Source of the DNA: Amia ocellicauda
Taxonomy: Eukaryota > Chordata > Actinopteri > Amiiformes > Amiidae
Direction of reading: 5' to 3'
DNA length: 64,000 nt
Assembly: GCF_036373705.1 (NCBI RefSeq)
Contig: NC_089850.1
Span: 48,635,548-48,699,547, forward strand
A program made the position numbers and the translations under genes. Position 1 is the first letter of the stretch, and the number at the start of each line of letters is the position of its first letter. Positions 36,732 through 47,189 of the stretch are shown one piece after another. The notes under the pieces are model-generated. The model saw only the letters and a list, made by a program, of their open reading frames with translations, had not been told where the DNA came from and searched no databases.

Positions 36732-37952
36732 CACTCACCTAAAGGATTATTAGGAACACCTGTTCAATTTCTCATTAATGCAATTATCTAATCAACTAAT
36801 CACATGGCAGTTGCTTCAATGCATTTAGGGGTGTGGTCCTGCTCAAGACAATCTCCTGAACTCCAAACTGAATGTCTGAATGGGAAAGAAAGGTGATTTA
36901 GGCAATTTTGAGCGTGGCATGGTTGTTGGAGCCAGACGGGCCGGTCTGAGTATTTCACAATCTGCTCAGTTACTGGGATTTTCACGCACAACCATTTCTA
37001 GGGTTTACAAAGAATGGTGTGAAAAGGGAAAAATATCCAGTATGCGGCAGTCCTGTGGGCGAAAATGCCTTGTTGGTGCTAGAGGTCAGAGGAGAATGGG
37101 ACGACTGATTCAAGCTGATAGAAGAGCAACTTTGACTGAAATAACCACTCGTTACAACCGAGGTATGCAGCAAAGCATTTGTGAAACCACAACACGTACA
37201 ACCTTGAGGCGGATGGGCTACAACAGCAGAAGACCCCACCGGGTACCACTCATCTCCACTACAAATAGGAAAAAGAGGCTACAATTTGCACAAGCTCACC
37301 AAAATTGGACAGTTGAAGACTGGAAAAATGTTGCCTGGTCTGATGAGTCTCGATTTCTGTTGAGACATTCAGATGGTAGAGTCAGAATTTGGCGTAAACA
37401 GAATGAGAACATGGATCCATCATGCCTTGTTACCACCGTGCAGGCTGGTGGTGGTGGTGTAATGGTGTGGGGGATGTTTTCTTGGTACACTTTAGGCCCC
37501 TTAGTGCCAATTGGGCATCATTTAAATGCCACGGCCTACCTGAGCATTGTTTCTGACCATGTCCATCCCTTTATGACCACCATGTACCCATCCTCTGATG
37601 GCTACTTCCAGCAGGATAATGCACCATGTCACAAAGGTCGAATCATTTCAAATTGGTTTCTTGAACATGACAATGAGTTCACTGTACTAAACTGGCCCCC
37701 ACAGTCACCAGATCTCAACCCAATAGAGCATCTTTGGGATGTGGTGGAACGGGAGCTTCGTGCCCTGGATGTGCATCCCACAAATCTCCATCAACTGCAA
37801 GATGCTATCCTATCAATATGGGCCAACATTTCTAAATAATGCTTTCAGCACCTTGTTGAATCAATGCCACGTAGAATTAAGGCAGTTCTGAAGGCGAAAG
37901 GGGGTCAAACACAGTATTAGTATGGTGTTCCTAATAATCCTTTACGTGAGTG
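36732..37952 (+). mobile_element. Tc1/mariner-type element, copy 1 (1,221 bp)
   Basis: Ends CACTCACCTAAAGGATTATT and its complement (right end with one change, ACGTGAGTG), flanked by TA on both sides. Inserted in unit B; unit A has the empty site near 25,510 (TTTCTTATCC). Nearly identical to the copy at 57.2 kb. Confidence 0.93.
36880..37839 (+). pseudogene. Tc1-type transposase, one premature stop (319 of 346 codons)
   Basis: Starts MGKKGDLGNFERGMVVGARR with an N-terminal helix-turn-helix (SISQSAQLLGFSRTTISRVY). Catalytic motifs AWSDESRF, FQQDNAPCHKGR and [12 protein letters not shown] are all present. A TAA at 37,837-37,839 replaces the GAA of the sister copy, removing the last 27 residues (which end GGQTQY). 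Otherwise the frame is open. Whether the shortened protein works is unknown. Confidence 0.9.
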
Positions 37953-38370
37953 TATATTACACAGCCTGTGTGCTTTACCCTGTGCTGAATGAACTCATTG
38001 ACTGCATGAACTAAAGCGCTTTCTTATGACAACAGGTGGACAATGTATTATTTCTATATGTGTGTTGATAACTGTAACCTCAGTAAATCACCTTTGGCTG
38101 CCAGATCAGGTTAAACCATTAGGTGCACAAGGTACTTGTTTGCTTTTAATCCAGCTGGTGATGTTTACTGCTTTGGACTGGCAATGCAATAATTTCAAGA
38201 ATTATACATGGAGTTTGTAAAAGTTTTTTTTGTCAAGAGTAAGTAATTTACTATAAATAGTATAATCATCATAATACACATAATAATAATCATCATCATC
38301 ATAACAATACAAAGGAAGCATCTCCAACCAGATGTAAAACGTTATAGATCAGACACGCCCTTCCTTTTAA

Positions 38371-38383
38371 GGAAAATGAAACT
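38371..38383 (+). promoter_or_regulatory. ISRE of Gig2-B promoter
   Basis: GGAAAATGAAACT, identical to the Gig2-A element, about 60 bp before exon 1. Confidence 0.8.
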
Positions 38384-38399
38384 AGATAAATAAGCGCGC

Positions 38400-38439
38400 C
38401 TCACTCACTGAGAGCACACAGCTGCCTCAACTCCAACTG
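38400..38439 (+). other. Gig2-B non-coding exon 1 (5' UTR)
   Basis: Block CACACAGCTGCCTCAACT ending at a consensus donor CTG|GTAAGT; spliced to the acceptor ending at 39,750. Start point approximate. Confidence 0.6.
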
Positions 38440-38761
38440 GTAAGTTGCATATGCTTTAAATATACATCCACACACACACTTATTGTTGTTTATATATAAA
38501 ACATAAGTGTGTGTATATAGATTGCTTAAAAATATATGCTAATACATATAAATACTTACAAGATGGGATAAAACAAATTAAATGCTATTCAGAGATGATC
38601 CCGTATAAAAGATGGCTACTGTAATTATAGGGTGGATGGTGTTTCAAACTCAGGAAGTCATTTAGACAGATTTGGAGGGATTTTTAAACTGATCTGATGT
38701 TAAAAACTACCTTGAAAAAAAGAAACTACTATCAATTAAAGTATGCATGTATGTATGGAGC

Positions 38762-38767
38762 TATATA

Positions 38768-38808
<41 letters not shown>
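38762..38808. repeat. (TA)n microsatellite in Gig2-B intron
   Basis: About 47 bp of nearly pure TA, absent from unit A. Confidence 0.9.
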
Positions 38809-38811
<3 letters not shown>

Positions 38812-39296
38812 GAAAGTATATTGAGTAAGTAAATATATACTTTTCAAATGGGATAATTGTTTCACTTTTAACTGTTCATTGTGATTAAGGATCTAAATGC
38901 GTAAGCAACCACAACGGTCTCTGCTACCTATTAAGTGTATTATACTATGTGAGTTGAAGAAACTCTTCAATATATATACATTTTACATATTTTTTTTATC
39001 AAAAATATATTTGTTGTTTTAAAGTGATTCATATTTAATCTTCAGTGAAGTTTTTTAGGCTTGCCTTTCTTTCTGGCTTTGGTCAAAAGCAACTGCTTTG
39101 TGTTTGACTGCAGTCTACAGGAAATGGCACTAAGTCAGAAAGCCAAGCAATGATTCAGACAGGAAAATATTTTAAAAACCACTAAAAGCGCAACCTTGTC
39201 TTCACTGTAATTAGCACAGCTTGCCCGGTTGCTCATACACCACTGGTTAATCAGGGACCTCAACCCCTATGATCAGCAGGAGAAATGTATTGAATT

Positions 39297-39478
39297 ATAT
39301 TTATTATTAATTTATTTCTTAGCAGACGCCCTTGTCCAGGGCGACTTACATAATATAACAGCACTGCAAAGTGCAATAATACAGTGCAGTTCAGGCATAA
39401 TACATTTTACAAATTTAGAATTTACACAAGTGTATAGGAGATACAGTAAACATTATAAGGTCTTACATCCTAGATTGT
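39297..39478 (-). mobile_element. L2-type LINE 3' tail
   Basis: Contains GCCCTTGTCCAGGGCGACTT, the reverse complement of the L2 3' end seen at 31.45 kb, running on into about 120 bp of L2 3' UTR. Inserted in the Gig2-B intron; absent from unit A. Confidence 0.8.
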
Positions 39479-39777
39479 AAGAGCTGATAAGTGAATCTCA
39501 CCTGTTAGGTACAGTGTACTTGAATTTGCCTCCACCTGCTGCTCGGCCTGTCTGACAGGGATGTGGAGCTGCTCTGAGCCCTGACTGGGGCACTGTCCAC
39601 TGTTTCCCTTCTGGGCAGGGGCACCTTAGAGGGCCAGGGCAAGGGCCACAATCATGATTAACAATAAATAAATCATATTTTTAATCACAATTGGCCTGCT
39701 GAGCAGGGCCTCACTGTGTGTTTTTCTTTCCTCCCGATTCTGTCCTGCAGCCTCCACTGAAGTGCCAAGACTGAAAC

Positions 39778-40257
39778 ATGTGGTCAGAAGACGACTTCCC
39801 TTTCTGCTCTTTGCCTTGTCTGGAGAGCCAAAGTGAGCCTGTGGATGGGTTGATCTATGTCATGTACCATGGAACGACAAGGGCGATTGCACAAGAAATC
39901 AAGAAGAATGGTTTCAGACGGTCTCGGGATGGTATGCTGGGCCCAGGGGTGTATGTGAGTCGAGACCTGCAGAAAGCCAGCCGCTATCCTCTTAACGTGC
40001 CAGAGCACCAGCGAGTTGTGCTGAGGCTGAGGGTCGATGTGGGGAGGGTGAAGAAGATTGATAGACAAGGGCATCCATTACAGAAGACCTGGCATAACTA
40101 CGGCTTCGACACGGCCTGGGTCCCTCCTTACTGTGGGATGGTGCCAAGTGGGCTGGAGGAGGACTGTGTCTGGGACCCCCGGAGGATCACAGTCATAGAT
40201 GTCATCACTCCTAGACCTGCAGGGGGCAGATTTAATTATGGCTTGTATGACTGTTAA
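39778..40257 (+). CDS. Gig2-like interferon-induced PARP-fold protein B (159 aa)
   Basis: Tandem paralogue of the gene at 26,630: same 159-aa length and the same acceptor (TCTGTCCTGCAG ending at 39,750) 27 bp before the ATG. Motifs: YHGTT (30-34), GPGVYVSRD (55-63), LRLRVDVGRVK, FDTAWVPPYCG, EEDCVWDPRRITV. Differences from copy A are scattered conservative changes (for example LIYVMYHGTTRAI) and a different C-terminus (GRFNYGLYDC). No stops or frameshifts, which suggests selection has kept both copies coding. Likely cytosolic and interferon-induced, from the ISRE. Enzymatic activity is not established. Confidence 0.85.
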   Translation: MWSEDDFPFCSLPCLESQSEPVDGLIYVMYHGTTRAIAQEIKKNGFRRSRDGMLGPGVYVSRDLQKASRYPLNVPEHQRVVLRLRVDVGRVKKIDRQGHPLQKTWHNYGFDTAWVPPYCGMVPSGLEEDCVWDPRRITVIDVITPRPAGGRFNYGLYDC

Positions 40258-40499
40258 ATTGTCAGATATCCTCTGTTTAAAAAAAAAATCTAATTACATG
40301 AAAAAGATATTTCTGTAACTGAAGACTATTTTCTTTAAAAAAAAAAAAAATGTATAGAGGGAAATATTTGGCAGCCGTGTTGTGTGTTTTTGCCTGATTC
40401 TCTAAAAATAGTGAATAGTAGCTTTGTAGATTTAGCCATTAGGTGAAAAACAGGAATGTTTTAGTTTAATTTCATTTAAATGCTTGTAAAACAGCTGAA

Positions 40500-41290
40500 A
40501 TGTGGTACCATAGGCGCCGACTACACGGGGGCTCAAGGGCTTCAGCCCCCCCCCCCCAAACACAAGGTAGCGGGACTGAGCCCCCCCCCTGCAATTTTTA
40601 TCAGTTACGTATTTGAATACCAGAGAAAACACCGTCAGCCTCCCCCCTTCCCGGCTCTTACCGGAGAAAACACCGTCAGCGCCACCACTTTTCACTTGTT
40701 TGGAACAACAAACAAAAGGAAAAATGTGTCCCTTTGGAAACTTTGAAATTAATCTATTTAGAGAACCACATGAATCAAAACCCAAGGTTAAAATCCTACA
40801 ACAGTTTGTTTTGTTAATTATACATCAATGCATTTCATAGTCGAGTATAAATAAGTCTTATTGTTCTATCTTAACTGTAACAATTACAAATCAGCTTAAC
40901 ATGTTTGTATACAAGCACTAAAATATCAAAACTGCAATAGTTCTAAAAAACTGCCCAAAGCTAACCTCCAAGAGAAACTTTAATCAGAGCCATTTAAATC
41001 CATGCATACATGGGTTGTATCAATCTCACAGATACGTTTCTATAAGTGTACATTTCAGTTTTGTTATTCAAATATTTTTGGCAGCATTTTGTGTTCCATT
41101 TAATAGTCAATATTAATTGACTATATTACAACAACTGTTCCACCATCCTGTTCACCCACCCTTCTCTCATTTCCTAAGGGTAGAGTGCAAGGAGACCAGA
41201 AGGAAATGTAACCTTCACCATGTGGGAACCAAGATTCACAATACGTCTTTCTTTTGTAAAAAGGTAGTACTTTAGCAACATTTGCAAGTG
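40500..41290. other. spacer with GCGCCGACT-type repeat remnant
   Basis: At 40,513-40,590 GCGCCGACTACACGGGGGCT is followed by two runs of C. Similar sequence is seen at ends of dispersed repeats in fish genomes, but I could not find the other end. The rest is AT-rich with no gene seen. Confidence 0.35.
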
Positions 41291-41299
41291 TCAAAGCTA

Positions 41300-42125
41300 A
41301 GGGTGGCCAATTTAGCTGGAGCACTATCGACCACGCCACCCTCTGTTGAACAAGAGAGGGAACTCGTGCCACCAACCACACCCCGCACGCAGGTTCAGAC
41401 CAGGCCCCCAGAACACACAATAGACCCAGGTAAGCAAGTTGTATTTATTCCAATAAACAGAAATGAAAGCAGAGCATGAAGTCTGCAATCATAAACAGTG
41501 TGCAACGTAACAAATCAATAAAACCTAACTAAAAATCGCCTTTAATAAAAAGGGGCGATAAAAGACACTAAAACCCTAATGAAAAATACAAAGAAGACCA
41601 ATGATAGTGAAAAAATATAATACAAATGGCTATACACCACACTCTTCCTCAATAAGTACTAATAAGAATCTCAATAGTCTTCCATAGGCAAAAGAAACAG
41701 ATACAATGACGATAAGTATTCATCCAATCACTAGAATAATGCTTTGTTTGGGGAGAAACATTTGTTTGTGACCAAACAGCGTAAGCTAGAATAACTGTCT
41801 TTATCCTCCTTCTTATAGTTGCTATTGCAGAAGCTCTCATCAGGTGAGTGGAAACGTTCTTAAGTTATACATAAGGGGAATGCAATGTTAATCTTTTTCC
41901 TGGTTTCTCCTTGCAAGTTTCCATCCGTCCTGCCAACTGCACGGAGAAACACCCCACAGCAACACAGCCTCCAGGTTAAATAACACTCTGTTCCTGTTCA
42001 GCATCTTTCCCCAACAGATCAAACCCAAGGGTGAGAGAGGGAGAACAGCAGGAAATCAACCCAGCAGCTTGGCGTCTTAAGCTTCTCTGTATTTTCAGAC
42101 TCCATGGAAATAAACAAAACAAAAG
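41300..42125 (-). repeat. LTR-like repeat related to 33.1 kb
   Basis: Shares order and short blocks with 33.1-34.26 kb: GCCACC near the left end followed by GAACAAGAGA, then a TTTATT-rich stretch, then CGCCTTTAATA...GGGGCGATAA. A minus-strand TATTTAA box lies near 41,975. No coding frames. Identity as an LTR is inferred. Confidence 0.35.
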
Positions 42126-42129
42126 CGCA

Positions 42130-43125
42130 TGTCACGGGCAGTGCGTGACGGGCAAATTATCACTTAATTGGTTAATTGTATTATTTATTTCACTTTATTA
42201 TATTGTTGTGTGCACTTATTTTGTTGATCACGGTTGTTCTTTCCACTTATGAAGTATGTTTTCTTGCTTCTCTGCTTGGTTATCTTTTTCTTTACTGGTA
42301 TAAATCAGTTTATTATTTTTTGTTTTATTAGTTTGTTTGTTTTGCCAAGTGCACACTATCAACCCACATTCTCACCTGGACTTACCTGCCCGCTCTCTCC
42401 TAATTGCCTTCACCTGCACCCCGGTTCTCTGCCTCAGTATTTAAGCTGGGAGAGATCAGTCAGTAGGAGAGTCAACAGAATGAGACAGGTTGCTGTGACC
42501 AGTAGTGGGACCAAGGAAGGAGAAGCAAAGCCAGTGCTGGAGAGGGGAGCTGTGGAATTGTGGCGACAGATGTTTAATGCATAATATGCTGCATATAACT
42601 AGAACAAAAAAAATAGTACTATCCATTATTTGACATAATATACCCAATTTTCAGAGAAGCATATTTAGAGTAAATAAAATCCAAATTATTGCATTTTGTC
42701 TTTCATAAATTGTTTGTGATTGTAATTTTGTTGTGAACTGAATAAATTACTTAAGACAAAGGCATCTGCTACATGTTTGCAGTAGTAACAATTTATATTA
42801 AGGTTTCTCTGTTTACATTACATGAATACCACATAGGTTCCTTTGATAAAGAAATATTTATTTAGCTTTAATAGGCCAACGTGTTGAGAAAAACTAACAT
42901 ATTACAGTGTTCACGAAAGAACACATCTGTGCTAATATTCCTACAGAAAAACAACACATCTTCTGAGTAAAACTAACCCATAACTGTGTTAATGAAATCA
43001 CACATTTGTGCCAAATTTCCTACACACAACCCGTGTTAACTAACAAAATGTGTTGTCCTTAATCACACTCAGTAATGTGTTAAACACATCATGCATTGCT
43101 TTTAGCACATTTGTTCTGAGTGTAG
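42130..43125. other. spacer, nothing recognised
   Basis: AT-rich DNA between the LTR-like repeat and the third duplicated block. Open frames here (42,031-42,584) have no recognisable motif or splice context. Confidence 0.4.
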
Positions 43126-43516
43126 AGCTCTTAGAGCAACACGGTTTGTTTATTTCTTTACAAAATGAGACAAAGTGCCAGAGAAATTGTAATACCACCA
43201 ATCCCCATTCATCCATCAGGCTTAAATCAATGCAAACTATTACAGAACGCACAGTTCTACCCATTACACATAAAATATATTGATCTTTGTCACAGTCTAG
43301 ACAGTATGAGAGAAAAAATAAAAAAGCCTCTCTGCTGCCATTCCTCTAGCCTGCCCAGTGGTCAGGACTCTCCACAGCTCCCACAACACATGTACCAGGA
43401 GGGCTGTGCGATCTGAAGACCCCCAGCCTCCCACTGCTCTGCAGAGTTAAAGCAAATATTTTTTCAGCAGAATGAGTCCTCTCATACAAACAGGAAATTC
43501 CTTTGGCAGATAAAGG

Positions 43517-44019
43517 CGTCATGTTTTCATGTGCTTTTGTTCATGTCTTTTATTATGAAAGCCAAGTTCCTTGTTATGTTATTGTACTGTGATTTCCTGT
43601 TCCTGACATGTTTTCATGCGTTTAGTTCTTATTGGTTCCCTGTCATGTGACCCTTTGGTTCCACTATGTTTATTAGTCCCGTCTCCTCATTGGTTTGTGT
43701 TCATGAGTCTTGTTTGGAGTTCTGCTATGTCATTGGTTCATATGGTTATTGCCTAGTTATCTTGTTATCAGTTTAGTCTTGTTATTGGTTCATGTTTTAT
43801 GGTCTTGTTGCCTTGTTTTTCTAGTCTGTGTATGTATAGCCCTCAGGTTGTCTAGTCCTTGATTGAGTATTGTTTGGTGTAATGTTATCCTAGTCAAGTC
43901 AAGTCTCTTGTTTTGCATTTTATGTTTTGTTGGCACTGAATAATAAACTGCACTTGGGTTCTCGCATTCATCTCATCATCGTCTTCGTCCTGCTTGCTCT
44001 GCCCTGCCGGATCATTACA
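43517..44019 (+). mobile_element. solo LTR with 5-bp TSD
   Basis: A 503-bp insertion flanked by AAAGG (43,512-43,516 and 44,020-44,024). The ends CGTCATG and CATTACA are near-inverse (TGTCATG expected). Near the right end an AATAAA (about 43,949) followed by about 70 bp fits an LTR R/U5, and GTATGTATAG near 43,832 may be its TATA box. Both paralogous blocks (32,565-32,580 and 24,936-24,955) have the uninterrupted empty site GCAGATAAAGGAAAGC or a close variant. Confidence 0.88.
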
Positions 44020-44035
44020 AAAGGAAAGCATTTTC

Positions 44036-44046
44036 AGTTTCATTTC
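44036..44046 (-). promoter_or_regulatory. ISRE-like motif on minus strand, copy 3
   Basis: GAAATGAAACT on the minus strand, conserved in all three duplicated blocks; lies 16 bp right of the solo LTR. Confidence 0.35.
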
Positions 44047-44331
44047 TCTGCCAACACTAAGTTGTTACAATAAAAGGAGGACTTTGCACATCATTTAATG
44101 TCAGGACACAGAAGGACGCCCAGTTCCTCCTGAAATGGAAGTTTAGCATTTAAAGAGCTTATGGAACCAGAACTAAAGTGTAAATCGTTCTGCTTTTGAA
44201 TTTTAATGGGTTACTTTTTATTAATTTAATGGTTTATAACTCAATATCTCATAGCAGCAGTTTAGATTATGCCCATATGAAATCCGAGTACACTCCCACA
44301 ACTCTCCCTTAATACTGAAAACCAATCACTA

Positions 44332-45070
44332 AGTTGTAGCATAGTAGTAAAAATCTAAAAGATCAAGCGATTAAAATTTACAACCAAACCAAAAAATTAA
44401 ATTAACATCCTGCACACATCTTAATAAATCAAATTAATAGAATAAATTAAAGCAATTAAAGGTTAAAAAAAAAAAAAAAAAAAAAAAAAACCCTAGGGCA
44501 AACTAAGAATAGATCAAAGCAAGATAAAAGCCAACTCGGACAATAGCAGTCATTTAAAATACGACACGGGTAAATAGATTACAAAAAGAATAGCGTTAAT
44601 AATTTTAAAAGTAATATAAAACAAGGACTGCACGTGCACATGAGCTAAAACAATACAATTCAGACAAACTAAAACCAAAGAGCGCCTGAGGTGGGATAAC
44701 AAAACTAATAATATCCACGTAACTCACCAACCCGACTTGTGCAACAGTCTCATGTAATGATCGCTCTCCTTTAACTCAGCAGACAAACTGTTCATCTCTG
44801 AGGAGCCAGCCAACACGTTCTCCCAGCCCAGCTGCTCCTGTACAGCACCCCCATGCTTGTGCAAAGCGGAATCCCCTTTTTAAAGGACACCACACTCATC
44901 TTCCTCAAGTGGATATGGACAGGAGGACCAATGGACAAGAAGTGCATCGGGTCTCCAGGGCAACAGATCATCCGCAATCTTATATGCAAAACAAGACATG
45001 CACTCAATTATGCAGCCAGGGAGATCAATAACAGATCAAAGCAGTCAGGGAAAGTTAAATGTAGAACTAA
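44332..45070. mobile_element. unidentified insertion (about 740 bp)
   Basis: Absent from the two paralogous blocks, which run straight from AATCACTA to GTATCAATRTT. The insert contains a 26-bp A run (44,465-44,490), AT-rich flanks and a GC-richer part (44,770-45,000) with CCCAGCTGCTCCTGTACAGC. In frame 44,853-45,155 the reading LIFLKWIWTGGPMDKKCIGS is seen, unrecognised. Probably a retroelement fragment. Confidence 0.5.
44465..44490 (+). repeat. poly(A) run
   Basis: 26 consecutive A within the insertion described above. Confidence 0.9.
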
Positions 45071-45203
45071 ACATGTATCAATATTTTGTATTTGCTATGT
45101 CTTTCCAGTGATTCATACAGTTTTGCTAATCCTAAAATGTCCTCTAGAGTTGTGAAATGTTCTAAACCAGACAGTGTCTGAGTAATTTATGAACAATGAA
45201 AGG

Positions 45204-45735
45204 AGCTAGCTGATGGTGCTCAGTGTGAAACACGTCACCAACTATGCCACCTCAATTGATGAGCAAGAGAGGAACTTGTAACCCCCTTTGAATTCTCTCC
45301 CCAGGCAGGCTCGATCAGACCCAAAGACACAACAGCAAAAGGCAAGTAATAACTATTTAATATAAGCAGGTTTGATACATGCACAGGGCACGACAGCTGT
45401 GCAAGACAAATTGCAATCACACACAATCAGGGAAGATAACAGGCAATAAATACACCAGCTAAAACCCACCTTTAATATTCAGGGGGCATAAGACTAAAAT
45501 ACCCTAACCTAAAGAACAAAGACATTATAGTAAATGACCTAATAAAGCACAGTATCTATAGATATAAAACTAATTTTCCCATACTGTAAAGATTCACACT
45601 AAGCAGCAACAGATTTAGAGGCATCTCTCCCAGAGATGCTCAAATACAACGAAAGGAGTTCACAAGCAGAGATACTGTTAATTTACTTCGGTTTCATCAG
45701 GTAGCAGCCACCCCACGAACCACCTACAGTTAACC
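45204..45735 (-). repeat. LTR-like repeat, truncated copy of 33.07-33.55 kb
   Basis: Near-identical to 33,065-33,545, including GGCTCGATCAGACCCAAAGA (GGCTTGATCAGACCC in the other). Because both lie at the same point of the duplicated block, the insertion predates that duplication. It stops near 45,735 where other sequence joins. Confidence 0.8.
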
Positions 45736-45942
45736 GAGATGCCTACTCTGAGATGCAATTTCTCTTCGGTGCCTGCAGGGCCAGTAGCCGGCGGCTCTCT
45801 TTGGGCAGTAGATGGGGCTGGGCAGTGTATGAGGTGAGGTCAGAGAGGAGAGGCGACCGAAGTAGGGGATGAGTGACCAGGTGCCCCACCCAGGGGCCGA
45901 ATGGACGGAAGACGGGAGAGCAAAGGTGGGTGCATGCCCTGA

Positions 45943-46260
45943 CGAGACCTGCAGAAAGTCAGGCGATACCCTATTGACGTGCCAGAGCACCAGCAAGTTG
46001 TGCTGAGGCTGAGGGTCGATGTTGGGAAGGTGAAGAGGATTGATAGACAAGGGCATCCATTACAGAAGACCTGGCATTACTACGGCTTGAACACGGCCTG
46101 GGTCCCTCCTAACTGTGGGATGGTGCCAAGTGGGCTGGAGGAGGACTGTGTCTGGGACCCCCAGAGGATCACATTGATGTCAACACTCCTAGACCTGCAG
46201 GGTGCAGTTTTAATTATGGCTTGTATGACCATTACATTGTCAGATTATTTCCTCTGTTAA
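45943..46260 (+). pseudogene. Gig2-like pseudogene C, 5'-truncated and frameshifted
   Basis: Begins abruptly at a codon equivalent to about residue 62 of Gig2-A (GAGACCTGCAGAAAG), so the start, the HGT box and the GPGVY segment are gone. It continues well (VLRLRVDVGKVK, NTAWVPPNCG, EEDCVWDP) until an 8-bp or similar deletion at about 46,170 (ATCACATTGATGTC where intact copies read ATCACAGTCATAGATGTC), which shifts the last residues out of frame. The DNA joined on its left (45,750-45,942) is unrelated to Gig2. The open frame starting at 45,979 is not a real gene start. Confidence 0.88.
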
Positions 46261-46286
46261 AAAATACTAATTACATGAAAGATATA

Positions 46287-47183
46287 CACCTATCAGCCAT
46301 AACATTATGACCACCTGCCTAATATTGTGTAGGTCCCCGTTTTGCCGCCAAAACAGCTCTGACCCGTCGAGGCATGGACTCCACTAGACCTCTAAAGGTG
46401 TGCTGCGGTATCTGGCACCAAGATGTTAGCAGCAGATCCTTTAAGTCCTGTAAGTTGCGAGGTGGGGCCTCCATGGATCAGACTTGTTTGGTCAGCACAT
46501 CCCACAGATGCTCCATTGGATTTAGTTCTGGGGAATTTGGAGGGCAAGTCAACACCTTGAACTCGTGATTCATCAGACCAGGCCACCTTCTTCCATTGCT
46601 CCGTGGTCTAGTTCTGATGCTCACGTGCCCGTTATAGGTGCTTTTGGCACTGGACAGGGGTCAGCGTGGGCACCCTGACTGGTCTGCGGCTACGCAGCCC
46701 CATACGCAACAAACTGCGATGCACTGTGTGTTCTGACACCTTTTTATCAGAACCAGCATTAACTTTTTCAGCAATTTGAGCTAAAGTAGCTCGTCTGTTA
46801 GATCGGACCACACAGGCCAGCCTTTGCTCCCCACGTGCATCAATGAGCCTTGGCCGCCCATGACCCTGTCGCCGGTTCACCGCTTTTCCTTCCTTGGACC
46901 ACTTTTGATAGGTACTGACCACTGCAGACCGGGAACACCCCACAAGAGCTGCAGTTTGGAGATGCTCTGACCCAGTCTTCTAGCCATCACAATTTGGCCC
47001 TTGTCAAAGTCGCTCAGATCCTCATACTTGCCCATTTTTCCTGCTTCTAACACATCAACTTTGAGGACAAAATGTTCACTTGCTGCCTAATATATCCCAC
47101 CCACTGACAGGTGCCATTATAACAAGATTATCAGTGTTATTCACTTCACCCATCAGTGGTCATAATGTTATGACAGATCGGTG
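46287..47183 (-). mobile_element. Tc1-like element, internally deleted (897 bp)
   Basis: Ends CACCTATCAGCCATAACATT and its near-complement, flanked by TA. Inserted in the 3' region of pseudogene C; Gig2-B shows the uninterrupted counterpart near 40,300 (ATTACATGAAAAAGATA). The minus strand encodes only the N-terminal DNA-binding part of a transposase. Confidence 0.88.
46632..46943 (-). pseudogene. Tc1-like transposase N-terminal fragment
   Basis: A 103-residue frame with helix-turn-helix character: MGCSRSAVVSTYQKWSKEG, RQGHGRPRLIDARGEQRLA, SEHTVHRSLLRMGLRSRRP. It stops before the catalytic DDE region; a conserved part continues out of frame toward 46,560 (TAWSDESRV-like reading at 46,586). 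Non-functional. Confidence 0.85.
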
Positions 47184-47189
47184 TACTTT

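Larger units (their letters stand above)
36200..40460 (+). repeat. segmental duplication unit B (Gig2-B unit)
   Basis: Copy of unit A starting at the segment equivalent to the BUD13 5' flank (36,203 pairs with about 23,893). Relative to unit A it lacks about 1.2 kb (equivalent of 24,200-25,400) and has gained a Tc1 element (36,732-37,952), an L2 tail (39.30-39.48 kb) and a TA repeat. Everything else is colinear. Confidence 0.85.
43130..45203 (+). repeat. duplicated Gig2-flank block, copy 3 (interrupted)
   Basis: Homologous to 32.2-33.06 kb and 24.45-25.44 kb, but split by two insertions: a solo LTR at 43,517-44,019 and an unidentified segment at about 44,332-45,070. The homologous sequence resumes exactly on both sides of each. 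Confidence 0.85.

Noticed and set aside
45979-46260. 93-aa Gig2 frame as a functional short gene
   Set aside because: It begins mid-domain, lacks the HGT and GPGVY boxes and is frameshifted at its end; better called a pseudogene.
46374-46586. 64-aa frames at the left part of the deleted Tc1
   Set aside because: Out-of-frame and antisense readings of transposon sequence.
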